From positions 524,185 to 588,184 of the forward strand of contig JAIOKI010000008.1 of assembly GCA_028335825.1 (NCBI GenBank): a stretch of 64,000 nucleotides of DNA, in the 5' to 3' direction. The notes under the pieces were generated by a model. It was not told the origin of the DNA. It searched no databases and worked only from the letters and a program-made list of their open reading frames with translations. The stretch's first letter is position 1. The number at the start of each line of letters is the position of its first letter. The position numbers and the translations under genes were made by a program. Source of the stretch: Nosema muscidifuracis (Eukaryota; Microsporidia; Nosematidae). This document shows positions 47,688 to 60,734 of this stretch, piece by piece.

Positions 47688-48434
47688 TTATATTTTATTG
47701 AGGTATGATATTATAAAAGAATAATACTCTGGATTTCTAGCAGCATCAAAATGAGTACTTCTTTTCAAATATTGTATAGAACTATTATGTGCCATATTAG
47801 CCAACTGTAGACCTTCTGAATTATTTATAAGAGTATCTTTATCACTTAAGAGAAATAAGACATTTTCTAAATATTTGATATCTGTATTCTTCCATGTATC
47901 TACTACTAGATATGAAAATATAGAAGAATAAAATTTATACTTAATAACTGATTTATAATCAATAAAAGGATTCTCTAAAATAACTTTTGTACATTTCATC
48001 AGTCTACTAAATTGGATAGCTAAACAACAACCAAGTGATTGGCCAAAAACTATTAATTTTTTACCCCTTTTCTTTACAAAATCAGAAAATAAATTGACTT
48101 CATTTCGTATTCCTTTTTCTGATGGTACACCTCTAGAATTAAATACACCCCTCATATTGAATGATAAAACATTATGATTAGTTTTATCAGCCATATCTTG
48201 CAATAACTTTTTATAAATAACACCTGAAATGATTGAACCATGGAAGAATATAATATCTGTAGAACTATTTTTATCAAACAAATAAATATCAATATTGTTA
48301 TAAATAGTACGTACTTCCATGACTACAGGTCTCTTCATTGTAAAGAGTATTTTACGTTGTATAACAAATAATGTAAAGTTTGAAATAAATAATAAATTTA
48401 TAACAAATATAAAAAATCTATTTATCTTTTTCAT
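47688..48434 (-). CDS. membrane-anchored alpha/beta hydrolase (BEM46/ABHD13-like)
   Basis: 248 residues. The catalytic set of an alpha/beta-hydrolase is present: oxyanion-side FFHG (residues 63-66), nucleophile elbow GQSLG with Ser133, acid Asp200 in SDKDTLI, and His228 in THFDA. NMRGVFNSRG (93-102) corresponds to the family's YRGYGxSxG loop. A single hydrophobic span at residues about 6-27 follows a basic MKKINR, so it is a signal-anchored protein with the catalytic domain outside the cytosol or in the ER lumen, as for BEM46 and ABHD13 proteins. Length is near the family's lower end (about 250-340). The substrate is unknown for the family (ester or lipid hydrolysis suspected). ACCCAT lies directly before ATG, the strongest CCC start context on this strand. 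A housekeeping-type gene among secreted families. Confidence 0.9.
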   Translation of the reverse strand: MKKINRFFIFVINLLFISNFTLFVIQRKILFTMKRPVVMEVRTIYNNIDIYLFDKNSSTDIIFFHGSIISGVIYKKLLQDMADKTNHNVLSFNMRGVFNSRGVPSEKGIRNEVNLFSDFVKKRGKKLIVFGQSLGCCLAIQFSRLMKCTKVILENPFIDYKSVIKYKFYSSIFSYLVVDTWKNTDIKYLENVLFLLSDKDTLINNSEGLQLANMAHNSSIQYLKRSTHFDAARNPEYYSFIISYLNKI

Positions 48435-50040
48435 ATGGGTAATATAGTTATAATGTTTAACATTAAACTTTTTAAAATTTAATTTACTATTTTAAAAATA
48501 TTTTTAGTTTAGATGACAAATCTGGAAATGGTATATAGATTAGTTTAAAATGGATAATTATTTAAATTTACTATAAATTGAGGATTTAATATAATGATGT
48601 AATTTCTCAAAAATTTATATCTTACATTAAGTTTTCTTCTTATATCAACTTATATATAGTATTACTTTATCTAAAATATTGTTTAGTTAATTTTAAAAAT
48701 GATATATATAATCTAATTTATTCTAGTATAATTCACATTATTTTTAATAATATATAAAATGATTTATAATGAGTCTTTTCTTTAATATATAAGACAATAA
48801 AATAATTATTTTTAAAATCTAGTAATTCATTAATTTTTGAATTACAATACATTCTTTGAAATATGAAAAAATTAATGTTTAATTAAGCTGTATAATTTTG
48901 ATTATAAATTGAAATATATTTTATATAATATAGAGTAGAAATGAAAGTTAACTTTTTTTGAAGAAATTTATTTTTCAAATAATATATAGATAATTAATTA
49001 GATATAAAAGAATATAATTTATTTTGGAAATTGATTGATACAAGAAATCTTATATCTTATGTTTAATTTATAGAAAATAAGCTACTGAATTAGATAAAGA
49101 GATTTGTAATAATGAAACATATAAAAAAGTGAATTACTGGTTTATTCATCATTGAGCTAAATAGAATTTCATATAAAACTTTATAAAAATGAATTTGTTA
49201 TTTAATCATATTTATACTGTACTATTTTCGATTTTCATAATAGATCAGTATCATTTTAATATCAGCTCATAAATAAAAATCAATATCTTTAGATTCAATA
49301 TATCTGTTTCAAATTAAAATTTTAAATTTTTCCCTACTCGTCGTGATCATTTAAAACTAACTAGTATCAATAGATTATTAACATGTACAGATTTAGTATA
49401 TAATTGAGACTGAAATAAATACATAATTAAAAATATAACTAGATTCTTGAAAGCATATCGTTGAAATATGAATGCAGAATATATTTATCAGAATTACTCA
49501 AAACGAGAAGTGAAATAATCTAATAAAATTATAAAGAATAAGATACTGGTATACACTTAAAATAGAAAATATATTTATAAGTCTAAAATTATATTTATTC
49601 AACTTGTGACCATAACTGTCTTTGTATAATAATGAAGATTAAATTTTATATAACAATTAAATAAATGTCGTAGAAATATATTTTTATTATAATTTATTAA
49701 TGAATCATTTGATAGTATATCATATATTCATTGTTCTTACATAAGATTAATATTAGTTATAATATTTAAAAAAATTAAATGATTTTTATTTTAAAATCAT
49801 AAATATATATCTAATTTGTACGTATCTTTTATATTATTATGTAATTAATTTATTTAATATTTTAATATAAAAGATCATAATTAAAAATATGAATTTTGAT
49901 AATATTGTTTCATTAAACTTCTCTTTATCATAAGAGATATATCGATCTGAAATTTAGATAATAATTAATAAATTTGTAAATAACAACAAATTAAAAATAA
50001 ACAAATTGATATTTATTCTATAAATAATTTCATTGATGCT
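48435..50040. other. AT-rich gap between divergent genes
   Basis: No gene supported. Debris around 49060-49150 includes a KVNYWF piece similar to one near 25030; nothing else readable. The flanking genes point away from each other, so both promoters lie within this gap. Confidence 0.4.
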
Positions 50041-50048
50041 TACCCTTA

Positions 50049-50969
50049 ATGCAGCTATATGATATTCTAAAATGCAACAAAAATGCCACTCAAGATGAAA
50101 TCAAAAAGGCATACTGCAATATCATTAAGGTAAGCAACAGTAATTGTAATGCATATACTATTAATAGTGCATACAAATTACTTCGTAATAATACAAGTAG
50201 ATCTTTTTATGATTTATATGGAGATATATCAATATCTTTATTGACTTCGATAAGGTATCATTTTGGCTTTATCTCTTTATGTAATCATATAAATATTCTT
50301 AGTTTTATTACTATAATTGCTCTTAATTTAATAGGATTTTTATTATTGCATATGATACCTTATAAATTTCTGATTGTAGTTGTAAATACATCAACAGTGA
50401 TTTTCATCTTATCTTTAATTCCTAAAAGTCTTATGTTAATTAGGAAAATAGGAGATACTGATGAATTGAGAAGATGCATGAATATTGTATCATTTATAGC
50501 TTTAAATTATTCTATTAGTAGTTATATGATAATTTACTGTATAGAATTAGAGAATATATATTTGTTATGTATATTAAACGTATTATTCGTTTTTTATATA
50601 TTTATGACTTTACTTAATAGAAGTATAAGTCAAAAAGAAAAATTCAATCCAAAGATCGACATGTTATTTATACTATTAGTTGGAGTTGTACAGATATCTA
50701 TATTATGGAATATATACATGTTAATAATATTATCATTATTTATTTTAGGATTTATTGTTGGAATTTTGAGTAGATTATCTTTGAAGGAGATATTTGTATT
50801 CTCTAGTTATATCTGTTATTTATATATCCTGTCTTTATCTTTAAATATATGTAGAACAAATTGGATAATGTTTATAATGATATTTAGTATGATGGCTATA
50901 ATAACTTATAATTTAATTGTGATTGTATATAGATATATTTGTAAAGACCTTCCAAAATATTATTATTAA
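50049..50969 (+). CDS. J-like domain multispan membrane protein lacking HPD
   Basis: 306 residues. Residues 1-58 fold like a J domain: helix I LYDILKCNKNATQDEIK, helix II KKAYCNIIK, helix III/IV NSAYKLLRNNTSRSFYDLYGD. The HPD tripeptide between helices II and III, needed to stimulate Hsp70 ATPase, is absent; the loop reads VSNSNC. The remaining 245 residues contain about seven or eight hydrophobic spans with short loops, so the J-like part should face the cytosol or nucleoplasm with an N-in topology. Membrane J proteins of this layout occur at the ER; without HPD it would be a J-like protein, a scaffold or regulator rather than an Hsp70 activator, comparable in principle to Pam16. TTACCC precedes ATG by four bases, a clear CCC start context. 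The frame is intact and unrepeated in the window. Confidence 0.85.
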   Translation: MQLYDILKCNKNATQDEIKKAYCNIIKVSNSNCNAYTINSAYKLLRNNTSRSFYDLYGDISISLLTSIRYHFGFISLCNHINILSFITIIALNLIGFLLLHMIPYKFLIVVVNTSTVIFILSLIPKSLMLIRKIGDTDELRRCMNIVSFIALNYSISSYMIIYCIELENIYLLCILNVLFVFYIFMTLLNRSISQKEKFNPKIDMLFILLVGVVQISILWNIYMLIILSLFILGFIVGILSRLSLKEIFVFSSYICYLYILSLSLNICRTNWIMFIMIFSMMAIITYNLIVIVYRYICKDLPKYYY

Positions 50970-53900
50970 ATAATTAGACTTAATATTTTTACTAATAACC
51001 ACATCATTAAATATTAAAAAAGTAAGAAGGATAATAATTATTTTAAATCATGATATCATTGAAAGTTAAAGAAATATATTGAATAAATATAATATTCTAG
51101 AATTATGAAATTATTTAATGATATAAAAAATACAAAAAGTATTTACTTAATACACACTCAAAGGTATCATCTAAAAACTTACCTTTATTGATTTCTTCTT
51201 AAGTCTTTATTATTATATCTCTTTGATATTATATTTGTGATATGAAAATCTATTAGTAATATCTTCACTATGATTCATCTCAATAAATTTTAGTAATTTT
51301 ATTATATCATTGATGTATTTCATTTATTTCTCAACACCTTCTATTAGCCAAAATACGTCAGTAGATGATCATTCATTATATAATTATTTAACATTAAAAG
51401 TTTGTTGTTCAAAGATATAAGGATAATTTTTTATATTTAGTATGAGTATATTCATTTAAGCTAGAAAATTAAAGATTGACTGATTCATAATGTCATTGAT
51501 TTATAAATTGAAATTATTTTCTTACATGTTTAGATATTTATTCTCGACCAATACTTCTTTACTGTGGAAGATACAGACATATGTGAATTAATCTTTTAAC
51601 GAAATAGTATCCATATATATAAAAAGTTTAAAATTTGACATTTATATATTGTTAACCATAATAATAAAATTACATACTTGTTCTGAGAACAAAAAAGTTT
51701 AATCTAGAATATTAAAATCAATATGTTTAATCTGACTTAAATCTCCACAATAAACATTAAGAAAGTATAATTTAAATAATATTTAGTATGTCAATATAAT
51801 ATTATAAAATTTTCTATATAGTGATGGGCTATATCTATTTCTTATAATATTATATAGATCATCTTTTCAAAAGAATAAAATTATAAAAATTAGATTTTTA
51901 GTAAGAGTTTATAATATATGATTAGTTATATATAAATTAATTTAGAAATAATTAAACTTATTTATATTTTATAGATTTCTCAATTGATACATCTTCACTT
52001 GTGGTATCTAATATGGTGAGTGTTCTACTAATGTATATATTAAGGTTTTCTGGAGTATTTAAATTACTTCTGAATTCTACTATAATTTGATTGTATAAAG
52101 TAACACATTTATTATGCTATGTATAATCTTCATTTTATATTTAGAATGATTAGTTAACAAGTTATACTTGTTTTCTTTGCTACTTCGACTTTTCTTAGAT
52201 TGTTAAAGCCAGATATTCATCACTATATATAGATAATATCAAAATATATGTTAGTATATTTATTATGTGTATGAATCTAAATAATATTAAAAATATGTTC
52301 CATAGAATTATTATCAAATATATTCATATATATAGAACATAAAAATTAGACATTAGATAAAAAATGAAAATTTATAAACTTATTATGGTGCACAAAATAA
52401 TATATAAAAAATATTTACCTATATAACGACTTTTAATTAATGATCTTCATCTATAAAAATCAGATATTTTATTATTGAAATTAATCATCATTTTGAAATA
52501 ATAAAATTATCTTCAGTCATACTTAATGAGGGATAAAATTTAAGATAATATACCACATGTAAAAAGAAAGTAAATTAAAAATATTAATAAATATCAATTA
52601 CAATAATTATACTTCATTTAACTTCTAATATCGATCTCTTATGATATACCATTACAATATTTATATATTATAAATTTTTTATATTTTCGTTTTATATTAT
52701 CCTATAATTGAATATATAATACTTCAGTTAATCTTTATTTTACATAAAAGGGATCAATAAATTTATGATTGAAAATAAATATTATTCATATGTATATATA
52801 AAATATAATACAAGAATTCAGAATTAATTATATTTTTAAAAACTAGTGATATATCTTCTTAAGATGATACATTAATTAAATTATAATTTACATATTTCAT
52901 AAGTATAAGTACTAATAAATTTATGATATATTAGAAATAATATAATCTTTTTAATTAACTAAAGTTTATGATTGTATCTATTATATAAAAAAAGTAAATA
53001 TAATTTTTGTCAATAGGAGTAAATAAATTATAAATCTAATAATAATAAGTATATTTATTGTCAGATGAATACATTTTGAAATGTCAAATGAGTTAATAAA
53101 GAAAACTAGTCTAATATAATAACTTTTAATTTTTAGAGTTCTATCATGTGTTTCTAAATCTTGTCAGTAATCAATGTCATGTCTATGATATATTAAAATG
53201 AGTTGAAAAGAGGATGAACCAAAATATAATTAAATATCCCGATATATAAGTAATTATTTACTACTCCAATCAGAATATATTAAATTTAAAAAACACATAT
53301 AGCAAATTATATATTGATTAAAATACTTTTATATGATGCTAATATACTAGGGTAAAAATATTCAAGAATCGTAAAGTTTTTATATATATATATAATAAAT
53401 AAAATTGAATTTCAAACATTCATTAAATATTCTTATTATATCGAGGGTAAGAAAATAAATGCTATAATTCTATAAAAGATATATAAATTAATATTATAGA
53501 CTATAAAATTATTTTTAATACAAAATATGAACTTATTAAATAATATTATACTAATGACATGTGAATTAATTAAATTTTAATGTCAAATTAGAATAGAATG
53601 ATAATAAGATATAGATATGTATTTATTATAAATATCTTCTTATATTATTCAGATATAAAGTCTAATTATATATAATAAACCAATTGTATTAATAAGTCAA
53701 TGTAATAATAATTATCATTACATTAGAACCTTAGAGATTTTCAAATATAACAAAATATTTAGATTATTGAATATTATTCTATGTATTTAATATATAATTT
53801 TTCCCTTCATTGATAAAATTATTATATTGAATATGATTTGTTTCCATTTATTAAGAATAAATAAAATTGTTTATTAAAAGGATATACTATAAATTTTAGT

Positions 53901-56261
53901 ATCTTTTCATAATTTTTATTTTTTCATTACAGATTTACAGTCTCTTTATAAATAATATCATGATTATAGATATAAATAATAAGAAAATTATTTAAATATT
54001 TATTATGAAGCAGAAAAAACTCCGAGTTTTGATGATACTTAGAATACAATATAAAACAAATATTTTTTATTTATACTAATTTCTTCACTTTTTTGTCTCC
54101 TCACTGGGGTATATATATATAGAAAATTAATAATTGACGAGAATAAAAAAATATGTATTATATAAACAACTATATTGGTATATTTCTATAAACTTAAGAC
54201 ACATTTAGAATGACATCTGTTCAAATTACATTGATAAGCTAATTAAAAATATTCTGTTATATTTTTATCTAACTAGTTTATTTTTGAATAATTCATGTGC
54301 AAGAGAATTAATATGGTCATATATGAGTTTAATTTTACGTCTAAATAGTAAATTTTATAAACACTTAACAAGAAATATATGACTTAATCAGTAATATCTA
54401 GAGTTATTCCATAAAATATAATAATTAAAATAAAATATTTTAGAATCCGTAATTTTATTAATTGCTATTTTTGTATAAAAAATTTATCTTATTATTGTTA
54501 TTTATAAATGTAAATATTTAAAATTGAGAAGATTATAATTGTAATAATGGCTAATTAATTGAGATAACTATTACTCTCTTTAGTCGATGATGTGATAATA
54601 GATCAGGATGAGATAATTGTATTTAAATATGTACTTATTGAAATATTATATGTATAAAATTAATTACATATATATGATATATATGAGAAGACTATTTATA
54701 TAAAAATAATATTAAAACTTAATACTGCTATGAAAGAGAAATTATAATTCAAGTTTTCATAATTATCAGAAACTTTGTTTATATTAGTTTATAAATTAAA
54801 TATTACAAGGTTATTAATATTCATAGAAATAAATATATATCTGAGAATTGGAATAAATAGGTTCTTTCTTTATTAAATCATATTTAGAAAATTATGATAT
54901 AACTATTAAATTGAAAAACTATCTAATATGAATTAGTCAATAAAACTTCTGTATAAGTATAAATTAAATTAATTTTATTATTATAACAAACCTCAACTAA
55001 CATTATATAACTTATCAAGATGAATCCCAAAAGATAAACACTATAATAATAAATCTAAAAAAGTATAATTATTTTGAAATTCTTGATTAAAATAATTTTT
55101 TATAATATCTTATGCTTCGTTATTTATATTTAATTTACCAGATAAAATTAATTAATTAAAGTCTTCATATTCTTTTTCTTTATTATTTTTACTTATTTTT
55201 TTGATGAGATCTTTTCTATGCAAATGACCAATAAAAAATTAGTGTATACTTGAATATTATATGAATGGAATTCTTATATTCATAAATAATAGGTTATTAT
55301 TAGATATAATTTAGAACTTATTCTCATTAGTATATGATATTCAATATCAATTAGTCTAGAATTATGATTAATTATAGCAAAGCCTTTAGTATCTTAAGAA
55401 GGGATAAATAAAATTCTTGAAATGATCAGTATTTTATATATAAAATATATTCTTGGTCTTAACATGATCTAAATTATCATGAATTAATTTGATTGATGAT
55501 AAACATAAAAGAGTGAAATATAGAAAATATGAAGAATGAATAAAATGTCAAATTACAGTATCTGTCAGTTGAACTTTTTCACAGACTAGATGAAGGTTTT
55601 TAAGTGTATCATTTATTTTATCTGGTTTTAAAATCTCACATCTGAATATTCTATTTTCAAGCATGTTAAAATATAATGATATCATTATCTTTTATTTATA
55701 TTATGATATTATTGACCCGAAAGATTGCATCATGTATATTAAATAAGCTTCAGTAATAAATCTTGGAATTATTATTGTCAATATAGTTTCATATTTTAAC
55801 ATATGAATAAATATAATCTTCAAAGAATAATTTAGAAGTATTATGAAAATATAATTTTGGATATTATTATAATTCTTATGTAAAAAAATTAAAATAATCT
55901 CATATATTCTATATTTTATTAGTAATTATGAAAAGATTCATATAATATATTAGGATATCAAATAAAAAAAAGTCGAAATGTAAAATTTTAAGAAAATAAA
56001 ACAATAAGTCTATTTACAAATATAATATATATCTTTAATATTATAATAGACTTATTGAGAATAAAAAATCTTTTAGTTAAAATTAAAATTACTTAAGAAA
56101 ATATTATAAATTACACATTTGTATTATTGACTTAGAAATATCTAATTGTAACTATCCTATATTAATAATACTTTGATCTTTACATATTTCATACTAAATA
56201 GAAGAGTGTATAAAAAAGTTTATTTAAATAGAAAATCAATTTCTTTTTTCATAATGAAATC
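50970..56261. other. 5.3-kb gene-free, extremely AT-rich stretch
   Basis: No gene, fossil or element could be recognised. Stops are dense in all frames and simple TA runs occur (for example about 53381-53394 and 54110-54121). It is the largest featureless part of the window. Confidence 0.45.
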
Positions 56262-56391
56262 ACATAAATAAATTAAATATTATATTATTTAATTTATACT
56301 CAAAGATATTAAATTTTATTAATTAGAATTACATAAATATATTAAATATTATATTATTTAATATATTACTCAAATATAAAATTTAATTTAC
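56262..56391. repeat. imperfect tandem duplication upstream of the 228-aa gene
   Basis: A unit of about 65-70 bases beginning CATAAATAAATTAAATATTA (56263) recurs as CATAAATATATTAAATATTA (56332), each containing ATTATATTATTTAAT and a later ACTCAAA. It ends 100 bases before the start codon at 56491. Confidence 0.5.
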
Positions 56392-56490
56392 TATATAAAG
56401 ATAAATTTTATATTATTAAATTTACTACATTAGACATTAAATTTTGTTTATTTTTAATTCATTACCTAAAGATTTTAAATTTTTTACCTT

Positions 56491-57177
56491 ATGAATTTTA
56501 TTTTTTTTGCAAGTGTTTTATCAATTAAAGATAATTGGATGGAATTTGATATATTTGGAAAATTTTTAGATAACACTGATGATATTATCTTAGATACTTT
56601 TGGCTTTTATAGGTTTGATTTATTTGATGGAGTTAGTTTAGTAGAAGAAATCAAACTAAATACCCAAGAATTATTTGAAGATAATATGTTATATCTATCA
56701 GAAAGATTTAAATATTCTGGTATACAGAGAGAATATTATATTAAATCTAATGGATGTATTATGTTTTCTGCATTATTTTTTAATAGCAAATTGTTTGATC
56801 CAAGTAGAAAACATCTGATTGAGTTAGCTAGCAAACTAAACATTATTATTCGATCTACTGATAATAAAAAAAAAGAGATTTTGGATAAATGTAAACCTTT
56901 TGATACTTATGGAGATATCTGTGGAAATTTCAATTTTACTAATGAAAAATCTATCTTACACGTTCTATTAAAATCATATAGGTATGATGGCACAGATAGA
57001 AAAGAATATATGTCTGTTTTTAAGAAAGCTTTAATATATTTGCTTGAAAAAATACGTAAAGATAAATATTCCAGAAGTAGTTTTGAAGATTTTAATAACA
57101 TGAATATTGAAAATTTTTATGATGTTAACTATGAAATATCTAATAATTTTAAAATTATAAATGATGAGATTTCATAA
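56491..57177 (+). CDS. putative secreted protein, 228 aa
   Basis: 228 residues, ATG start preceded by TTTTTTACCTT, which is almost the same context as at 60336. The first residues (MNFIFFASVLSI) form a short hydrophobic stretch that could be a signal peptide; the rest is soluble, Lys/Asp/Phe-rich, with four cysteines. A segment REYYIKSNGCIMFSALFF (about 81-98) is reminiscent of RDYIKYKSIIRNDLIFAS in the 541-aa protein, so it may be a shortened distant relative of that family; this is weak. The minus-strand frame inside it is only a shadow. Function unknown. Confidence 0.8.
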   Translation: MNFIFFASVLSIKDNWMEFDIFGKFLDNTDDIILDTFGFYRFDLFDGVSLVEEIKLNTQELFEDNMLYLSERFKYSGIQREYYIKSNGCIMFSALFFNSKLFDPSRKHLIELASKLNIIIRSTDNKKKEILDKCKPFDTYGDICGNFNFTNEKSILHVLLKSYRYDGTDRKEYMSVFKKALIYLLEKIRKDKYSRSSFEDFNNMNIENFYDVNYEISNNFKIINDEIS

Positions 57178-58089
57178 TTTTGTCTATTTACAATTTTAGA
57201 AGATAAATTTAAGAAAATATTATATGTTAACTAATAAATTTTATTAACTATTATTCATTTATTTTACTTTATTAAATATACTTATAAAATTTTTATTCTC
57301 TATTAATTTTTACTTTATTAATTTCCATAAGAATAAATAGACTATCATTAATTCAATATTCTATTAAAAACAACACTAATAATAAGAATATCAACAAAGG
57401 TATATTTTTACACATATTAAGTTTATAAATTTAATCTTACTAGAAATTTATATATTATAATTATTTTTTAGAAACAATTACTTTGTATTAATAATATTAT
57501 ATAAGATAACTGAAAGTAGCTTCTTAATTTGATGTCTATATATAATTTTTAAAATGACTTTACTGAGAATTCAAAGAGAAATATACAATAAAAAGAATAA
57601 ACAATGAAAAAAAATAAAAGTTTATTTATACATAATATAGAGATTTATTATATCATAGAAAAAAATAAATACAAGGAATAAAAATGTAACTAATATATTG
57701 TATCTTTTTTTTTTAAAATCGTTACTCCTTATAGAAAGATTGTATCTTGAAAGACTATAAAATAGTCATAAAATATCTCTTATCGGATTCAATTCATAAG
57801 ACCATAAAATTTACAAGCTATAAGTATTGAAATAGTAAGTATATAAAATGATTATGAATATAAAGACTAAGTATAAATAATGGATTTAATGAAATTGAAG
57901 AAATGAAACACATCAATAAATTATATAACTTGATAAATATGATAAAACATTTAAAAGTCGAAGATGGTGACCTTTTATATAGACATTTATTTTTATATAA
58001 ATAATATTATTGATAAATACGACAGAATCTTGTAGGGATGAAAAATAAAGATTTATAAAAATAATTTGGACATAATAATTCACATGATA
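57178..58089. other. AT-rich gap
   Basis: No feature recognised. Confidence 0.4.
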
Positions 58090-58800
58090 TTAATTTTTTT
58101 ATTCGATACAAAAAATTTAGAACGTATCATTAGAGTAGTAGGTCTAATAAAAATATTATTCTTTATATTATCTTGTAATCCTAAAATTAGTAAAATAATA
58201 AATAATAAAGCTGAGATTATTGACAGAAATATCATAGAATAAAATATATACTGCTGATAGACTATTGTTCATAATTTCAGAATCAATAAACTTGTAGTAA
58301 TTTTCAATATGATTTGAATTTCTTTTTATACTTTCTTCAGATTAAATTCTATACACTAAGGTTAGTTCATACATCCATCTCTTAAATCATAAACTTTACA
58401 TAATATATTGACGAAATCTTCATAAATAGCAAAAAGTTTTATTAAAACATTATTAATAATTTGTTATTCATATCAGTATGTATTAATTTATATCTTGAAG
58501 TTTTTAAAAATCAAAGAAAAATTAAAATATTCGTTATCGAACCATAAAAAATCAAGATCATCTATACCACATTGTTAATCGATTTTATATTTCCTATACA
58601 TTCAATTTCATCGTGATTTAGTATAATTTATGAAAGTCATGAAAACATTTATGAGATAATAATAACTCATATTTTGTTATCAGATAATTTTAATATATTA
58701 TAAAATATGTAATGATTGTATCTTTTTTAATATCACTTTGTCGTAAACATAGAATTATTAATCAGTGTTAGACTTTTATAAGTTAAGTGTATTTAGTAAA
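58090..58800 (-). pseudogene. decayed copy of the Cys-rich two-membrane-span family
   Basis: On the minus strand a piece near 58364-58400 reads YDLRDGCMN followed closely by P and CI, matching AELRDQCLNKPECI of the gene at 35127-36057. Towards the telomere-distal end (about 58150-58245) a hydrophobic stretch FLSIISALLFIILLILGL is in the right place for the family's first C-terminal span. Frames change and stops occur, so it is dead. It is the family member closest to the telomere. Confidence 0.55.
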
Positions 58801-60335
58801 AAAATAAATACTAATATTGAACATCATAACAACAGAATTTTTGTATAGATTTAATGTATGTGAATTATTAATATCATAGAAAAATCAATGATATATTATT
58901 GCTTTATGTTTTTAAATCTATTTTGATGTTAAAAATGAGAAAATATATATTTTCGTATCTATTGCAAAAAAATTATTTATTTCTCATCAGTGAAATATTT
59001 TCGATGTATTGATATACCCCTAAACAATATAAAAAATAAACTATTTATATCATTTATAGATAAAAATAATAAGAAGTATTAAGTACTACATTTTACATTT
59101 ATTTTACTAGCATTTGTTAATGTGATTGATTATTATTTAGATAATTCAATTTTTCATTATTAACATGATAATATCCATAGACTTATGACAATCATATAAA
59201 AATTACCATATTTGTTAAATTGTTTTTTTTTTTAAATATCTGTATTGTAAAACATTCTTCTGAAATTATATTTTCTTAAAACTTTTACATAGTGTTAATT
59301 GAGATGTTTGTCATATTATAAGAATTGTATTGATGATTTGTTCTAAACATTGTTAATATATTATAATATCTAGAAAATAATTAGAATTAATAAATATATG
59401 AATATCATTCTAGAGAAGAAATTAAGAGATATAAATACACACATGTTTTCTTTTAGAAAAATAAAATATATTGATTAGAAAAATGATTATAAATTTACAA
59501 TGATCTTTAGACTGTTAATATTAAAGAGAAATGAAAATATATATTTTATAATGATACGTTTAATTTCTTACTTAAAAATCAATGTATCATATCTCGTCTA
59601 TTTTTACAACTCACATGAATTATATTGTGAATAGTCAATAATTGATATTTATAAATTCTATATTCATTGATGGTATTAAAACAAAAGATTATATTAATCC
59701 TATAAAATAGCATTGTAATAATTATCATAATTTACTTTGATTATAAAAAATACATTATTAGTAACTAAGAGTCAAAATTATATCACAATGAGCATAAGAA
59801 GTAAATTAATAATAAATTTGATAAAGTGTAGATAATTGAGAAATATTTGTTATTTACACATGAAAATTTTATTGTTTGATTTAAAAATAAATTAAAAATT
59901 TAAATAAATTATTTAGCACTATAAAAAGACTAAATGTGTATGAAATATATTTAGAAACTAATAATGATTTTGAATTTAATTAAATACTAGAGACTTTAAA
60001 TTATGATATTTTTTACAATAATTACTTTTATATATATGAATATAAATCAATTAATCAGATCTTAGATTCAATAAAAAAATTAAATTATATGTTTATGTAA
60101 AAACACTGAGTTTAAATTAATAATTTAAATATATGTCTTTGTAAACAATATTTTATATACTATCATACAAAAAAATATCAAGTTTAAAAAATTAATTAAA
60201 AGATAATTTAATTTAGATAAACACAAAATGAAATAATATATAATAAAATCTAAGAAAATTAAAATTATTTATTTGAATTATGATTATGTCAAATTTAATT
60301 TGTTTTATGTTAAATAATAAATTTTTTTAACCTTA
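58801..60335. other. gap with possible coding debris
   Basis: No gene supported. ATACCCCTAAACAATAT near 59015 resembles a start context but no frame follows. About 59398-59640 is relatively free of stops on the plus strand and may be an old gene fragment. Confidence 0.35.
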
Positions 60336-60734
60336 ATGAATATCATTTGTATTTTATTTACAACTATATTTACTGCTGATCTTAAAAAGACAAAAAATAC
60401 AATTTTAAAATCTGATTCTATTTTATTAAAAGATATCACCGACTTTTATATTGAAGAAATGAATAAAGAAGGATTTAAAAATGCTCCTATATTATTAATT
60501 GATTATAAATATACACAATATACTAAAATTATTGAAGAATTTGAAGGAGAATTTAAAAAAATCACCTTAAAAGATTTGCCAACAGGTTTTAATATAAAAT
60601 CTTTAGTAGAATCACATCCCTGTCCTCTATCACGTAAATGTAAAGATGCTGTGTTCTACTATAAAACAACACCAAATAGTGTTTTAATAAAGGGTGGAGA
60701 TAAAAATATAAACTCACTAACGAATAAATTTTGA
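60336..60734 (+). CDS. putative secreted protein, 132 aa
   Basis: 132 residues, ATG start behind TTTTTTTAACCTTA (CC start context). Residues 1-14 (MNIICILFTTIFTA) form a signal peptide with a plausible cut before DLKKTKN. The mature part is Lys/Ile/Thr-rich with two cysteines near the C-terminus (HPCPLSRKC). A fossil with the same start context lies at 41199. Debris in the plus strand after the stop, up to about 61400, may mean that an ancestral gene was longer, but nothing matches a family here. Function unknown. Confidence 0.75.
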   Translation: MNIICILFTTIFTADLKKTKNTILKSDSILLKDITDFYIEEMNKEGFKNAPILLIDYKYTQYTKIIEEFEGEFKKITLKDLPTGFNIKSLVESHPCPLSRKCKDAVFYYKTTPNSVLIKGGDKNINSLTNKF

